NCBI RefSeq assembly: GCF_019139535.1
Contig: NZ_CP077073.1
Span: 2,694,501-2,758,500, forward strand
DNA from: Pseudomonas muyukensis
GTDB taxonomy: Bacteria; Pseudomonadota; Gammaproteobacteria; Pseudomonadales; Pseudomonadaceae
Direction: 5' to 3'
DNA: 64,000 nucleotides
The position numbers and the translations under genes were made by a program. Of this stretch, positions 30,427 through 39,926 are shown in pieces. The notes under the pieces are model-generated. The model was not told the origin of the DNA, did no database searches, and was given only the letters and a program-made list of their open reading frames with translations. Each line of letters begins with the position of its first letter. Within the stretch, counting starts at the first letter, position 1.

Positions 30427-31437
30427 ATGAACCTCAAGTCCCTGATCGCCAACCCGCTGGGCCACGGTGCCGCACCGTTGGGCAATATGTTCCGCAACGT
30501 TCCCGAGGCCGAAGTCCAGGCCACCATCGACGCCGCCTGGGCCAACGGTGTGCGCTACTACGACACCGCCCCGTTCTACGGCGCCGGTCTTTCCGAAACC
30601 CGCCTGGGCAACGCCCTGGTCGGCCGCCCACGTGACCAATACGTGCTCAGCACCAAGGTCGGGCGGATCATCCTCGACGAACTGGAAGACCCAGCCGCCC
30701 GTGAACTGGGCGAGAAAAGCGGCCTGTTCGAACACGGCAACCGCAACCGCATCGTCAACGACTACAGCGCCGACGCCACCCTGCGCTCGATCGAAGACAG
30801 CCTGCGCCGCCTGAAGACCGACCGCCTGGACATCGTCTGGATCCACGACATCGCCCAGGACTTCTACGGCGACGAATGGCTGACCCAGTTCGAGATCGCC
30901 CGCACCGGCGCTTTCCGTGTGCTCTCCCGCCTGCGTGAAGAAGGCGTGATCAAGGCTTGGGGCCTGGGTGTGAACCGTGTCGAACCGATCGAACTGACCC
31001 TCGATTTGGACGAGCCAAAGCCCGATGGCTTCCTGCTGGCCGGCCGCTACTCGCTGCTCGACCACGACCGTGCCCTGCAGCGCGTGATGCCGCAGGCGGT
31101 TGAACAGGGTGCCGGCATCGTCGTCGGTGGCCCGTACAGCTCTGGCGTCACCGCCGGTGGCGAGCACTTCGAGTACCAGAAGGCCAGCCCGGCCGTGCTG
31201 GCCAAGCTCGAGCGCATTCGCGCCGTGGCCCGTGCCCATGATGTCGACGTCAAGGCCGCTGCTCTGCAGTTCGCCCTGGCCCACCCGGCCGTGGTTTCGG
31301 TGATCCCGGGCTCGACCCGCCCAGAACACGCCAATGAAGACCTGGCGGCCCTGAGCAAGGTGATCCCGATGGCGTTCTGGAACGACCTGCGCCAGCAAGG
31401 GCTGATCAACGCCCTGGCACCTGTGCCGACTGTCTGA
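30427..31437 (+). CDS. Aldo/keto reductase (aldose/pyridoxal dehydrogenase-like)
   Basis: 336-aa TIM-barrel oxidoreductase. AKR motifs: RYYDTAPFYGAGLSETRLG (catalytic Asp and Tyr in DTAPFYG), STKVGR (Lys), DIVWIHDI (His, WIHD) and NADPH-site VSVIPGSTRPEHANE. The closest subfamily seems that of L-fucose / D-threo-aldose 1-dehydrogenase and pyridoxal 4-dehydrogenase (about 320-340 aa). Start follows CCAGGAAATCACC. The SRPBCC gene 71 nt downstream may be co-transcribed. Confidence 0.87.
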   Translation: MNLKSLIANPLGHGAAPLGNMFRNVPEAEVQATIDAAWANGVRYYDTAPFYGAGLSETRLGNALVGRPRDQYVLSTKVGRIILDELEDPAARELGEKSGLFEHGNRNRIVNDYSADATLRSIEDSLRRLKTDRLDIVWIHDIAQDFYGDEWLTQFEIARTGAFRVLSRLREEGVIKAWGLGVNRVEPIELTLDLDEPKPDGFLLAGRYSLLDHDRALQRVMPQAVEQGAGIVVGGPYSSGVTAGGEHFEYQKASPAVLAKLERIRAVARAHDVDVKAAALQFALAHPAVVSVIPGSTRPEHANEDLAALSKVIPMAFWNDLRQQGLINALAPVPTV

Positions 31438-31508
31438 ACCGACTCGGCAGGGCCCGCGCGGCCCTGCCCTCGACGAATCAATGGGGCCGCGCCCCGAGGA
31501 GCATCACC

Positions 31509-31919
31509 ATGGCTACCGCACAAGCCTTTATCGACACCCCCGTCGACGCCGACCGCGTCTGGCAACTGATTGGCGGCTTCGACGCCTTGCCCGACTGGCT
31601 GCCGTTCATTCCTGAAAGCGCCCTGAGCCAAGGCGGCCGCGTACGCACCCTCAAAAGCGTTGACGGCGACACCATCATCGAGCGCTTGCTGGACTTCAAC
31701 GAAGCCCGTCGCAGCTACAGCTACACCATCCTCACTGGCCCGGCCCCGGTACGCGACTACCAGTCGACCCTGTGCGTGGTCGCCCAGGGCAGCGGTGCCC
31801 GCGTGCAATGGTCCGGTTCGTTCGTGCCGCAAGGCATCAGCGACGCCGAAGCGACCGCGCTGTTCGCCGGTATCTACGAAGATGGCCTGGCGGCACTCAA
31901 GCAACAGCTCGAAGCTTGA
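31509..31919 (+). CDS. SRPBCC (START-like) family protein
   Basis: 136-aa helix-grip protein of the polyketide cyclase 2 type: MATAQAFIDTPVDADRVWQL at the start, the GGFDALPDWLPFIPESALSQ region, ERLLDFNEARRSYSYTIL, and the C-terminal long helix ADAEATALFAGIYEDGLAALK-like tail. Such proteins bind small hydrophobic ligands; activity unknown. Strong ribosome site (GAGGAGCATCACC). Probably in an operon with the aldo/keto reductase. Confidence 0.82.
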   Translation: MATAQAFIDTPVDADRVWQLIGGFDALPDWLPFIPESALSQGGRVRTLKSVDGDTIIERLLDFNEARRSYSYTILTGPAPVRDYQSTLCVVAQGSGARVQWSGSFVPQGISDAEATALFAGIYEDGLAALKQQLEA

Positions 31920-31937
31920 TCTAGCCGGCACTTCCTC

Positions 31938-31994
31938 GCACGGGGCCAGCCCGCTGCCACAGGCAATTCCTGTGGCAGCGGGCTGGCCCCGTGC
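31938..31994. terminator. Perfect 26-bp hairpin
   Basis: The 26-nt arm at 31938-31963 (GCACGGGGCCAGCCC...) is exactly reverse-complemented at 31969-31994 around the 5-nt loop CAATT. It lies 19 nt past the SRPBCC stop. No T-run. It could act as a terminator but looks like a pseudomonad intergenic hairpin repeat. Confidence 0.6.
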
Positions 31995-32092
31995 TGCGTT
32001 GGAAAGTTGGATTAGCGAATCATTCCTAAATATGCGCCTGGCCACTTCGTGTTTAACAGCAGGCCCCCGGCATTGCGACTAAAGTCGGCTTG

Positions 32093-32118
32093 GATTGTTC
32101 GACAATCGGAATATTGTC
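32093..32118 (+). promoter_or_regulatory. Overlapping ATTGTC dyads upstream of tpsB
   Basis: GATTGTTCGACAATC (32093-32107, 6-3-6) overlaps GACAATCGGAATATTGTC (32101-32118, 6-6-6), giving three ATTGTC-type half-sites within 26 bp, about 175 nt before the secretion operon. The rest of the 32119-32292 leader is AT-rich with no ORF. Candidate site for a dimeric repressor or activator of the TPS genes. Confidence 0.4.
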
Positions 32119-32292
32119 TAGTTGAGCGTCGATTCCAACCGATTGAAGTGGTTGGCCTTTTCACAAATTAAAGTTCACCGGGAGCCGCACTGCGAAGGCA
32201 CTAAAGTTTCACTAGGCGCAAGCCGATAATCACCAGTAACTGCACTGCAAAGTTCAACTTTCGCCGTGCCTTTATTTGGCTATAGGTGTTGT

Positions 32293-33993
32293 ATGTGGTA
32301 CCGGTCTGCTCCTGCTCGTCGCTTCTCACTGTCCGTCGCACTGTCGTGCTTGTGCGTCGGCGTCACCCAGGCGGATACCCCAGGCCAGGAAGTGCTGCGT
32401 CAACAGCAACAGCAGCAACAGGACCTGCAACAACTGCAACTCGAACAGCGCCGCCGGCAGCTGGAGCGGGGCGCCTTCTCCACGCCAGGCACGCCCTCGG
32501 CGCCGGCGCCAAGCATCGCCCCGGACAGCCATTGCTGGCCGTTGGCCGGGGTTCGCCTCGGTGGCGTCACGCTGATCGACCGCGCCCGTCTCGAGGCCCG
32601 TATCCAGCCGCTGCTGGCGCCCTGCATGGGCGTCGGCCAGATCAACCACCTGCTGGCGACCATCACCGCGGTGTACCTGGAACAGGGGTATGTCGCCAGC
32701 CGGCCGTACCTGAACCGCGCCCCGGCCGCCGGCCAGTCGCTGGATATCCTGGTCGACGAAGGCTACGTCGAGGCCATCGAGCTGGCCGATCAGCAACTGC
32801 CGGTGTCGTTGGCCGGCGCCTTCCCCGGCATGCTCGGCGAGCCGTTGAACCTGCGTGACCTGGAGCAGGGCCTGGACCAGCTCAACCGCCTGCGCTCGGT
32901 CGACCTCGGCGCCGATATCGCCCCCGGCAGCCAGCCGGGCGCCTCGCGGATCATCCTGCGCCCGCGCAGCGCCGGGCAGCCGCGGGTGGCCCTGGGCCTG
33001 GGCCTGGACAACCTCGGCAGCGCCAGTACCGGGCGTGATCGGCGGGTGCTGAGCCTGAGCCTGGACAACCCGTTGGCGCTCAACGACCTGCTCAGCCTCA
33101 GCGCCAGCGACACCCTCAACCAGGGCGAGCGCTACAGCCGCAACGCCAGCCTGTACTACGCGATCCCCTACGGTTACTGGACCTTCAGCCTGTTCGCCAG
33201 CCACGCCGAATACAGCGCGCCGGTCAAGCTCAGCAGCCTGACCTTGCACAGCCGCGGCATCACCGACCAGCTCAGCCTGCGCGGCGAGCGTGTGCTCTGG
33301 CGCGACCAGCGTCATCAGCTGAGCGCCAACCTGCAACTGGCGCACAAGGATGTCGACAGCGAGTTCGCCAAGGTGCGCCTGGACGTGCAAAGCCCGACCC
33401 TCACCGTGGCCGAGGCCGGGCTCAACCTGTTCTGGCTCGACCGCGCGGTATGGAACTTCGACCTCAACTATGCCCAGGGCCTGCGTGGGTTCGGCGCTGA
33501 CGACGACGCCCAGCGGGTGGTCGCCAACTTGCCCAAGGCGCAGTTCCACAAGTACCGCGCGGGCCTAAGCCAGTGGCGCAACGGCCAATTCGGCGACCAG
33601 GCCTGGCAGTGGCAGAGCCAGCTCAACGCGCAGTACAGCCCCGATCCTTTGCCGGCCATCGAGCAGTTGCTCGGGACCGACGACTCCGCTGTGCGCGGCT
33701 ACCGGGTAAGCAGTATTTCCGGGGCCAGCGGAGCGGTCTGGCGCAACACCCTGCGCTTGCCGCAACGCCCCGCCGGCCCCTTGAGCATCACCCCGCGGCT
33801 GGGGCTGGACCACGGTTGGATCAAGGCCGACCACGGCGCCCCGGTGCAGCACCTCAGCGCTGCCAGCCTCGGCGTCAACCTGGGCTGGAAAGGCCTGCAG
33901 CTGGATTTCGACTACCAGCGCAGCCTGACCACCCCCAGTGGCAATCACCGCGAACCGGAAGTCTGGCTGTTCAGGGCCGGCCTGCAGATTTGA
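32293..33993 (+). CDS. TpsB outer-membrane transporter (ShlB/FhaC/HecB family)
   Basis: 566-aa two-partner secretion pore. ATG 32293 is preferred over an upstream in-frame GTG (32266) because ATAGGTG precedes it. Signal peptide SLSVALSCLCVGVTQA, then a Gln-rich linker (a run of seven Gln) before the POTRA region (CWPLAGVRLGGVTLIDRARL to SLDILVDEGYVEAIEL). The 16-stranded barrel follows, with the L6-loop VRGYRVSSISGASGAVWR (VRGY motif) and a C-terminal strand ending LFRAGLQI. It exports the adjacent TpsA. Confidence 0.92.
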   Translation: MWYRSAPARRFSLSVALSCLCVGVTQADTPGQEVLRQQQQQQQDLQQLQLEQRRRQLERGAFSTPGTPSAPAPSIAPDSHCWPLAGVRLGGVTLIDRARLEARIQPLLAPCMGVGQINHLLATITAVYLEQGYVASRPYLNRAPAAGQSLDILVDEGYVEAIELADQQLPVSLAGAFPGMLGEPLNLRDLEQGLDQLNRLRSVDLGADIAPGSQPGASRIILRPRSAGQPRVALGLGLDNLGSASTGRDRRVLSLSLDNPLALNDLLSLSASDTLNQGERYSRNASLYYAIPYGYWTFSLFASHAEYSAPVKLSSLTLHSRGITDQLSLRGERVLWRDQRHQLSANLQLAHKDVDSEFAKVRLDVQSPTLTVAEAGLNLFWLDRAVWNFDLNYAQGLRGFGADDDAQRVVANLPKAQFHKYRAGLSQWRNGQFGDQAWQWQSQLNAQYSPDPLPAIEQLLGTDDSAVRGYRVSSISGASGAVWRNTLRLPQRPAGPLSITPRLGLDHGWIKADHGAPVQHLSAASLGVNLGWKGLQLDFDYQRSLTTPSGNHREPEVWLFRAGLQI

Positions 33994-34048
33994 GCGGGGC
34001 AAACCTATGTGCACTGGCTACATGGGCAACAACTATGGAGAGTGACCT

Positions 34049-37000
34049 ATGACGATGAAACCCTTTGCCTTCAAGCTGTCCCCCCAGGGCCGGCTGCGTT
34101 GGGCGATTGCCAGCCTGTTCCTCACGGCCAGCCTGCCACAGGCCCTGGCCGCCGGCGTGGTGGTGGCGCCTGGCCCCGGTGGCACCGCGCAACTGCAAAC
34201 CCAGGGCGGCGTGCCGATCGTCAACATCGTCGCGCCCAACGGCGCGGGGCTGTCGCACAACCAGTTCCTCGACTACAACGTCGACCGCCAGGGCCTGGTG
34301 CTGAACAACGCCTTGCAGGCCGGCAATTCGCAGCTGGCCGGGCAACTGGCGGCCAACCCGCAGTTCAATGGCCAGGCGGCCAGCGTGATTCTCAACGAGG
34401 TGGTCAGCCGCAACCCGTCGGCCATCAACGGCGCCCAGGAAATCTTCGGCCGCGCCGCCGACTATGTGCTGGCCAACCCCAACGGCATCTCGGTCAACGG
34501 CGCCAGCTTCATCAACACACCCAACGCCAGCCTGGTGGTGGGCCGCCCCGAGCTGAACGACGGCAAGTTACAGGCCCTGGGCACCACGGATGCCAACGGG
34601 CAGTTGCAGGTGCAGGGCGCCGGCCTGCGCAACGACGGCGGCTCGGTCAACCTGATCGCCCCGCGCATCGACAGCCAGGGCCGTCTCGATGCCCGTGACC
34701 AGCTCAACCTGACCGTCGGCCGCCAGCAGGTCGACTATGCCAGTGGCCAGGTCACCGCGGTGGACCCGACCGCGGCCAGCAGCGAGCGGCGCATCGACGC
34801 CAGCCTGTTCGGCGCCATGCAGGCCGGGCGCATCAATATCGTCAGCACTGCCGAAGGTGCGGGCGTGCGGGTAGGCCCGGCACAGCTCAGTGGGCGTGAC
34901 GGGGTGAGCATCCAGTCCGCCGGTGACCTCGATGTGCGCGGCGAGGCCGTGGCCGATAGCCTGCAAGCCAACCGCGCCGGTATCCACAGCAGCCAGGGCG
35001 ATGTCGGGCTGCGCAGCGCCCACGACCTGAGCCTGGCCGCAGCCGACGTGAACGGCCGCGACGTCAAGCTCGACGCCGGGCGCAACCTCACCCTGAACAC
35101 GGTCCAGAGCCGCAAGCTCCAGGAAAAACGCGAGAACTGGCGCAGTGGCGCGCTGGGCATCGACTGGGAAACCTACCAGCGCGCCTACACCGACAGCGAC
35201 ACCCGTGAGCACGGCACCCAGGTGGTGGCCCAGCGCGATGCACGGTTGAGCGCGGGGCAGGACGCCCAGCTCACCGCCGCCCGGGTCGAGGCCGCAGGCC
35301 ACCTTGGCATCGACAGCGGCGCCGACCTGCGCCTGGCCGCGGCCACCGAGCAGCATGTCGAGACCGACCAGGGCAAGCACACCAAGGGCTTCTGGAAGGC
35401 CGACTGGGACAAGCGCAACGAAGAGCAGCGCAGCGTCACCAGCCAGCTCAAGGGCGGCGATATCGCCCTCAAGGCCAAGGGCACCGTGGCCACCGAAGGT
35501 GCCCAGCTGAGCAGCGGCCAGGACATCCGCATCGCCGCCAAGCAGGTGCAGATCGGCACCGCTTCGCGCACCAATGCGAGCAACAGCCACGACCAGCAGA
35601 GCAAGTTCTTCGGCGTCAGCCACAACGAAGCCAGCCAGGGCAAGCGCGAGAGCACCGCGGTGCGTAGCGAGCTGGTGGCCGGCGGCACCCTGGGCCTGAG
35701 CAGCGGCGAGAATATCGATGTGGTCGGTGCCACGGTCAAGGCCGGCGGTGCGTTGAATGCCGAGGCCGGCGGCGACGTGAAACTCAGCGCCGCCGAGGAT
35801 ACCCGCGAGCACAGCGCCAGCGGCAACAGCCGCGGCTTCGTCGCCTCGGCCAAGGAAACCGCGCCGGGTGCCGGGCAGTACCGTGCCGGCATCGCCTATG
35901 TCAGCGAGAAACACAGCAGCAGTGGCACCGAGGTCAACCAGCACGGCGCCCACCTCAGCGGCAGCGCGGTGCAGGTCAGTGCCGGCAACGAGCTGGCGGT
36001 CAAGGGCTCGACGGTCCAGTCCAGCGCCGGCGACACCACCCTGAGCGGCAAGCAGGTGTCGCTGCTGGCCGGGCAGGATCAGCGCAGCGAAAACGCCGAC
36101 AGCAGCCGTATCGCGGGCGGCGTCTACCTCACCGCCGGCCTTGATCGCGCCGGTGGCGGTGTCGATTTCTCCCACGCCAGCAGCCAGGACAGCAGCAGTG
36201 CCAGCACGGCCAATACCAGCAGCGTGCACAGCAGCGGCACGCTCACCGTCAACGCCGGCAACCTGCTGAGCGAAGGCGCGCAGGTCAGCAGTGGCAAGGG
36301 CCTGAGCGTGACCGCCGACAGCGTCGACAACCGTGCGGCCAGCGACAGCAAGGCCAGCAGCCACCAGCACAGCAGCTGGACGGCGGATGTCGGCGTCAAC
36401 GCCGAGTACAAGGAGATCGCCCGGCCCATCGCCGGCGTGGTCAGCGATGTGGTGAACGGCAAGGTCTCGGTCAAGGACGCGCTCGACGGCAAGCTGCCGG
36501 TCAAGGAAGTGCGCGACGTGCTGCAAGGCAAGACCTCGGTGACCGCGGCGCTGTCGCAGATCGGCTCGGCGAATGTCGGTGTCGACGTGGCGGTGGGCCA
36601 CGCCAGCCAGGCCAGCAGCGAGCAGTCGAGCAAGGCGGTGGTCGGCACACTCGCAGGGCAGAACATCGAGCTGAACGTCGCCGGCACGCTGCGCGACCAG
36701 GGCACCCAGTACCAGGCCAGCACCGGCGCGCTGACGATCAAGGCCGACAGCGTGCAGGCCGAGGCCGCCCGCGATACCCACGCCAGCAGCAGCCAGCAGG
36801 TCACGGCCAATGTCAGCGGCCGGGTCTACACCAAGACCGGCTCGGATGTGAACGTGACCGCCGCCGGTTCCGGCAGCAACGAGCACGCCAGCCGCGACAG
36901 TTCCACCGCGGTGGTGGCGAGCTATGGCGCCAGCCAGGGCGTGAACATCCAGGCCGCGGGCAACGCCAGCTTCGAAGGCAGTCGCCTCGACGGTGGCCAA

Positions 37001-38230
37001 GCTGGCGTGACCCTGGGCAGCGGCGCTGACCTGGCGTTGAACCAGGCCAGCAACCAGGTGCGCAGCGACAGCACCCGCGTGGGCGGTGGCGCCTCGCTGG
37101 CGGTCAGCAGCCTGCCGACCGGCACTACCGACCTGGGCGGCAGCGTCCAGTTCGAGCATGGCGCCCAGCACAGCGACGAGCGCACGGCCCAGGTGGCGAG
37201 CATCAACGGCAATGGCCCGGTGCGCCTGAACAGTGCCGGCAACCAGACCGTGCAAGGCGCCCGCGTCGAAGTGAGTGGCCCGGTCGAACTCAAGGCCGGC
37301 GGCAAGCTCGACCTGCAGGCCGCCAGCGACAGCCGCAGCGTGACCGGTCACCAGGTCGATCTTGGCTTGAACCTGGGCGGCAAGTCGGTCAGCGGCGAGC
37401 AGGGCAGCACCCTGAGCGGCAACCTGGGCGGCCACATCAAGGCCGGCCAGACGCGCGAGTCGGCCAACACCCTCAGCGGCGGCCAGCTGGCCTCACGCGA
37501 TTCGGTCAGCCTCGAGGGCGCTTCGCTGCATGCCCAGGGCACCCAGATCGCCGGGCCGCAGGTCAAGCTGACCGCGGGCGCGGGCGGCGTGCTGCTGGAG
37601 TCGGCGCAATCTACCCAGGGCCGTGGCAACTGGGGTGTCGAGCTCAATGCCGGTGGCAACCTCAGCCGCGAGACGCCTGCCGGCGCCGAGCAGCCGGGCA
37701 AGCCGGTCTACGGCTTCGAGCTGGGGGCCAAGGGGCAGGTCGATTACCTGCAAGCCAGCACCCAGCAGAACAGCCGGGTCAGTGCCGGGCAGGTGGCGTT
37801 GAACAGTGCCGCAACCACGCAGCTCAGCGGCGCGCGGGTCGAAGGCCAGCTCAGCGGCCAGCGCCAGGGCGGCGTCAGCGTCGAGGAGCGCCAGGACACC
37901 AGCACCTCGGCCCGTCTCGACCTGGGCCTGGGCCTGACCGGCAAGCCGGGTGAGGCCAAGGACGGCGAGCAACCCACCGGGCTCGACTACAAGCCGGCCT
38001 TCGACGCCCAGGGCGAGTTCCTGCGCAAGGCCAGCGTGAAGGAGGCCTCGGGGCTGGTTGACGGGCAGGGCGCCCTGGTGACCGGGGCCAGCGTCAAGCC
38101 GGTCAACTACGAGGTCAAGGCCACCCTCGACCAGCCGAAGGTGTCGGAGCTGACGCTGCCGAGTGTGTCGCTGGAGGAGGGCAAGGTGAAGGTCGGGCCA
38201 TTGACCGTCGAAGGCCATATCGATAGCTGA
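34049..38230 (+). CDS. TpsA filamentous-hemagglutinin-like exoprotein
   Basis: 1393-aa secreted beta-helix protein, partner of the TpsB 55 nt upstream. Signal peptide to about residue 35 (LFLTASLPQALAA), then a TPS domain with IVNIVAPNGAGLSHNQF and LANPNGISVNGA (N-x-x-G-x-S-H-N and NPNG motifs). The remainder is Ser/Gly/Ala-rich imperfect repeats of the haemagglutinin type (e.g. SAGNELAVKGS, LSSGENIDVVGAT). No VENN pretoxin motif, no nuclease-like C-terminus and no cdiI-sized gene follow, so adhesion or biofilm function is more likely than contact-dependent inhibition. Start preceded by GGAGAGTGACCT. Confidence 0.9.
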   Translation: MTMKPFAFKLSPQGRLRWAIASLFLTASLPQALAAGVVVAPGPGGTAQLQTQGGVPIVNIVAPNGAGLSHNQFLDYNVDRQGLVLNNALQAGNSQLAGQLAANPQFNGQAASVILNEVVSRNPSAINGAQEIFGRAADYVLANPNGISVNGASFINTPNASLVVGRPELNDGKLQALGTTDANGQLQVQGAGLRNDGGSVNLIAPRIDSQGRLDARDQLNLTVGRQQVDYASGQVTAVDPTAASSERRIDASLFGAMQAGRINIVSTAEGAGVRVGPAQLSGRDGVSIQSAGDLDVRGEAVADSLQANRAGIHSSQGDVGLRSAHDLSLAAADVNGRDVKLDAGRNLTLNTVQSRKLQEKRENWRSGALGIDWETYQRAYTDSDTREHGTQVVAQRDARLSAGQDAQLTAARVEAAGHLGIDSGADLRLAAATEQHVETDQGKHTKGFWKADWDKRNEEQRSVTSQLKGGDIALKAKGTVATEGAQLSSGQDIRIAAKQVQIGTASRTNASNSHDQQSKFFGVSHNEASQGKRESTAVRSELVAGGTLGLSSGENIDVVGATVKAGGALNAEAGGDVKLSAAEDTREHSASGNSRGFVASAKETAPGAGQYRAGIAYVSEKHSSSGTEVNQHGAHLSGSAVQVSAGNELAVKGSTVQSSAGDTTLSGKQVSLLAGQDQRSENADSSRIAGGVYLTAGLDRAGGGVDFSHASSQDSSSASTANTSSVHSSGTLTVNAGNLLSEGAQVSSGKGLSVTADSVDNRAASDSKASSHQHSSWTADVGVNAEYKEIARPIAGVVSDVVNGKVSVKDALDGKLPVKEVRDVLQGKTSVTAALSQIGSANVGVDVAVGHASQASSEQSSKAVVGTLAGQNIELNVAGTLRDQGTQYQASTGALTIKADSVQAEAARDTHASSSQQVTANVSGRVYTKTGSDVNVTAAGSGSNEHASRDSSTAVVASYGASQGVNIQAAGNASFEGSRLDGGQAGVTLGSGADLALNQASNQVRSDSTRVGGGASLAVSSLPTGTTDLGGSVQFEHGAQHSDERTAQVASINGNGPVRLNSAGNQTVQGARVEVSGPVELKAGGKLDLQAASDSRSVTGHQVDLGLNLGGKSVSGEQGSTLSGNLGGHIKAGQTRESANTLSGGQLASRDSVSLEGASLHAQGTQIAGPQVKLTAGAGGVLLESAQSTQGRGNWGVELNAGGNLSRETPAGAEQPGKPVYGFELGAKGQVDYLQASTQQNSRVSAGQVALNSAATTQLSGARVEGQLSGQRQGGVSVEERQDTSTSARLDLGLGLTGKPGEAKDGEQPTGLDYKPAFDAQGEFLRKASVKEASGLVDGQGALVTGASVKPVNYEVKATLDQPKVSELTLPSVSLEEGKVKVGPLTVEGHIDS

Positions 38231-38240
38231 TGCCTGTGCC

Positions 38241-38298
38241 GCGCCTACAGGGATGCGCGTTCCCTGTAGGCGCGCACCTTGTGCCGCGCAAGGTGCGC
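38241..38298. terminator. Two consecutive hairpins after tpsA
   Basis: GCGCCTACAGGGA/TCCCTGTAGGCGC (38241-38273, perfect 13 bp, loop 7) is followed by GCGCACCTTG/CAAGGTGCGC (38272-38298, perfect 10 bp, loop 7), the two sharing GC at the junction. They separate convergent tpsA and glsA. No T-run. Confidence 0.6.
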
Positions 38299-38333
38299 AG
38301 GGTATCCCTGCCGTCTTGCTGCAGTGGTTGAAA

Positions 38334-39254
38334 TCAAGGCACCGCCGAAAACACCGACCCGGTCAGCCGCTCGCTCAACAGCTCCAGCGCCCGCAACCCC
38401 GCCAGCGAATTGCCCGAGGCATTCAACGCCGGCGACCACACGCAGATGCTGTAGCGCCCCGGCACTACCGCGACGATCCCGCCGCCCACGCCGCTCTTGC
38501 CCGGCAAGCCTACCCGGTAGGCAAAGTTCCCCGCTTCGTCGTACAGCCCGCTGGTGGCCATGATCGCGTTCACCTGTTGCGCCTGGCGCGGGCTCAATAC
38601 CTGCTCGCCGCTGTGCGGGCAATAGCCGCTGTTGGCCAGGAAGGCAAAGCCGCGGGCCACGTCCACGCAGCTCATCGACAGCGCGCAGTGGTGGAAGTAG
38701 CTGCGCAGTACCGTGTCGACATCGTTGTCGAAATTGCCGAACGCCTGCATCAGGTAGGCCATGGCCGCGTTGCGCGCGCGGTGCTGGTACTCCGACTCGG
38801 CCACCAGCGCATCGCTGACGATGCGCGGGTTGGCCGCCAGGCGGCGGACGAAGTCGCGCATCGACAGCGACGGGGTGGCATAGCGCGACTGGTTGATATC
38901 GCAGATCACCAGGGCGCCGGCGTTGATGAACGGGTTGCGTGGGCGACCCTTTTCCACCTCCAGCTGCACCAGCGAGTTGAACGCCTGGCCGGAAGGCTCG
39001 TAGCCCAGGCGCGACCAGATGGCCTCGCCGCTGTGGTTGATCGCCTGCACCAGGCTGAACACCTTGGAGATGCTCTGGATCGAGAACGGCGTGCGCGCGT
39101 CGCCCGCGCAGTGCATCTGGCCGTCCAGGCTTTGCACGGCAATGCCCAGTTGGTTGGGGTCGACCTGGGCCAGGGCGGGAATGTATTGCGCCACCTGGCC
39201 CTGGTTGAGCAGGGGGCGGACGTGGTCGAGGATCTCTTGCAGTAGGGCGTGCAT
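38334..39254 (-). CDS. glsA: Glutaminase
   Basis: 306-aa serine-dependent beta-lactamase-fold glutaminase hydrolysing glutamine to glutamate and ammonia. Catalytic S-x-x-K is at Ser61-Lys64 in [12 protein letters not shown]. Other family motifs: [42 protein letters not shown] and [18 protein letters not shown] (the GKSGVGGG turn). ATG 39254 is preferred; a GTG two codons upstream is also in frame. Convergent with tpsA. Confidence 0.94.
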   Translation of the reverse strand: MHALLQEILDHVRPLLNQGQVAQYIPALAQVDPNQLGIAVQSLDGQMHCAGDARTPFSIQSISKVFSLVQAINHSGEAIWSRLGYEPSGQAFNSLVQLEVEKGRPRNPFINAGALVICDINQSRYATPSLSMRDFVRRLAANPRIVSDALVAESEYQHRARNAAMAYLMQAFGNFDNDVDTVLRSYFHHCALSMSCVDVARGFAFLANSGYCPHSGEQVLSPRQAQQVNAIMATSGLYDEAGNFAYRVGLPGKSGVGGGIVAVVPGRYSICVWSPALNASGNSLAGLRALELLSERLTGSVFSAVP

Positions 39255-39442
39255 AGGCACCTGAAAATGCGTGGGTTGCGGAGCGCTTGTGGCTCAGACG
39301 GCGGCCGAGGCGCGTTCGGCACACAATGGCCCGGCGCACCGCGGCACGCGTCGCTGGTTTCGTGGGGGCGGGCTGGCCCCGCGATTGCTGGACCGGCCGC
39401 GACCTCGTCGGTGGTGGCCGGGTGGAAGGCGTAGGGCAGGGG

Positions 39443-39535
39443 CTAGCCGGTCTGGGCGTCGACGCTGCTGAGCCGCACCTCGCCCTGGCCGCTGGGTTGG
39501 CCGGCGATATGGTTCAGGTGATGTTCGATGGGCAT
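39443..39535 (-). CDS. Possible 30-aa small protein
   Basis: A 31-codon frame begins at ATG 39535 with GCAGGAGACGAA immediately upstream, one of the better Shine-Dalgarno sequences in the window. The product starts MPIEHHLNHIAGQPSG and ends VDAQTG. No homologous family recognised. It lies between glsA and a REP pair. Could be a real small protein or chance; the strong ribosome site is the only support. Confidence 0.4.
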   Translation of the reverse strand: MPIEHHLNHIAGQPSGQGEVRLSSVDAQTG

Positions 39536-39603
39536 TTCGTCTCCTGCAAGGCGGTGGCGGCCGACCCGATGGCGGTCGGCGTGGATCGACTGTAGAGCGG
39601 GTG

Positions 39604-39840
39604 AGGGAGGCACCGGCTGCGCCGGTGTTCGCCGGCAAGGCCGGCTCCTACACTGTTTGCGAGCAGCCTGGCCGGTAGGAGCCGGCCTTGCTGGGGAAGC
39701 AGGCAACGCGATGGAGGCACCGGCTGTGCCGGTGTTCGCCGGCAAGGCCGGCTCCTACACTGTTTGCGACCAGCCGGGCCCGTAGGAGCCAGCCTTGCTG
39801 GCGAAGCAGGCGACGCGGTGCAAGACACCGGCAAGCCGGC
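39604..39840. repeat. Two tandem REP doublets
   Basis: Two copies, about 110 bp apart, of CACCGGCTG(C/T)GCCGGTGTTC, GCCGGCAAGGCCGGCTCCTAC and the inverted GTAGGAGCC(G/A)GCCTTGCTGG. Same family as the 28-kb array but with a CACTGTTTGCGA linker instead of GGGCGGGCAGG. Located upstream of the ABC exporter. Confidence 0.88.
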
Positions 39841-39926
39841 TACCGGCTTTGGTGTAACTGCTGCGTGCAACCATCGGCGCGCGTTAGCTGTCACAATCGC
39901 CTGGTCTGACTTATCCGGAGACCCCC

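Noticed and set aside
34568..37435. 955-codon minus-strand frame opposite tpsA
   Set aside because: Complement of the Ser/Gly/Ala-rich TpsA repeats; no start signal and no recognisable domain.
34049..38230. CdiA contact-dependent inhibition toxin
   Set aside because: Too short, no VENN motif, no toxin-like C-terminus and no downstream immunity gene.
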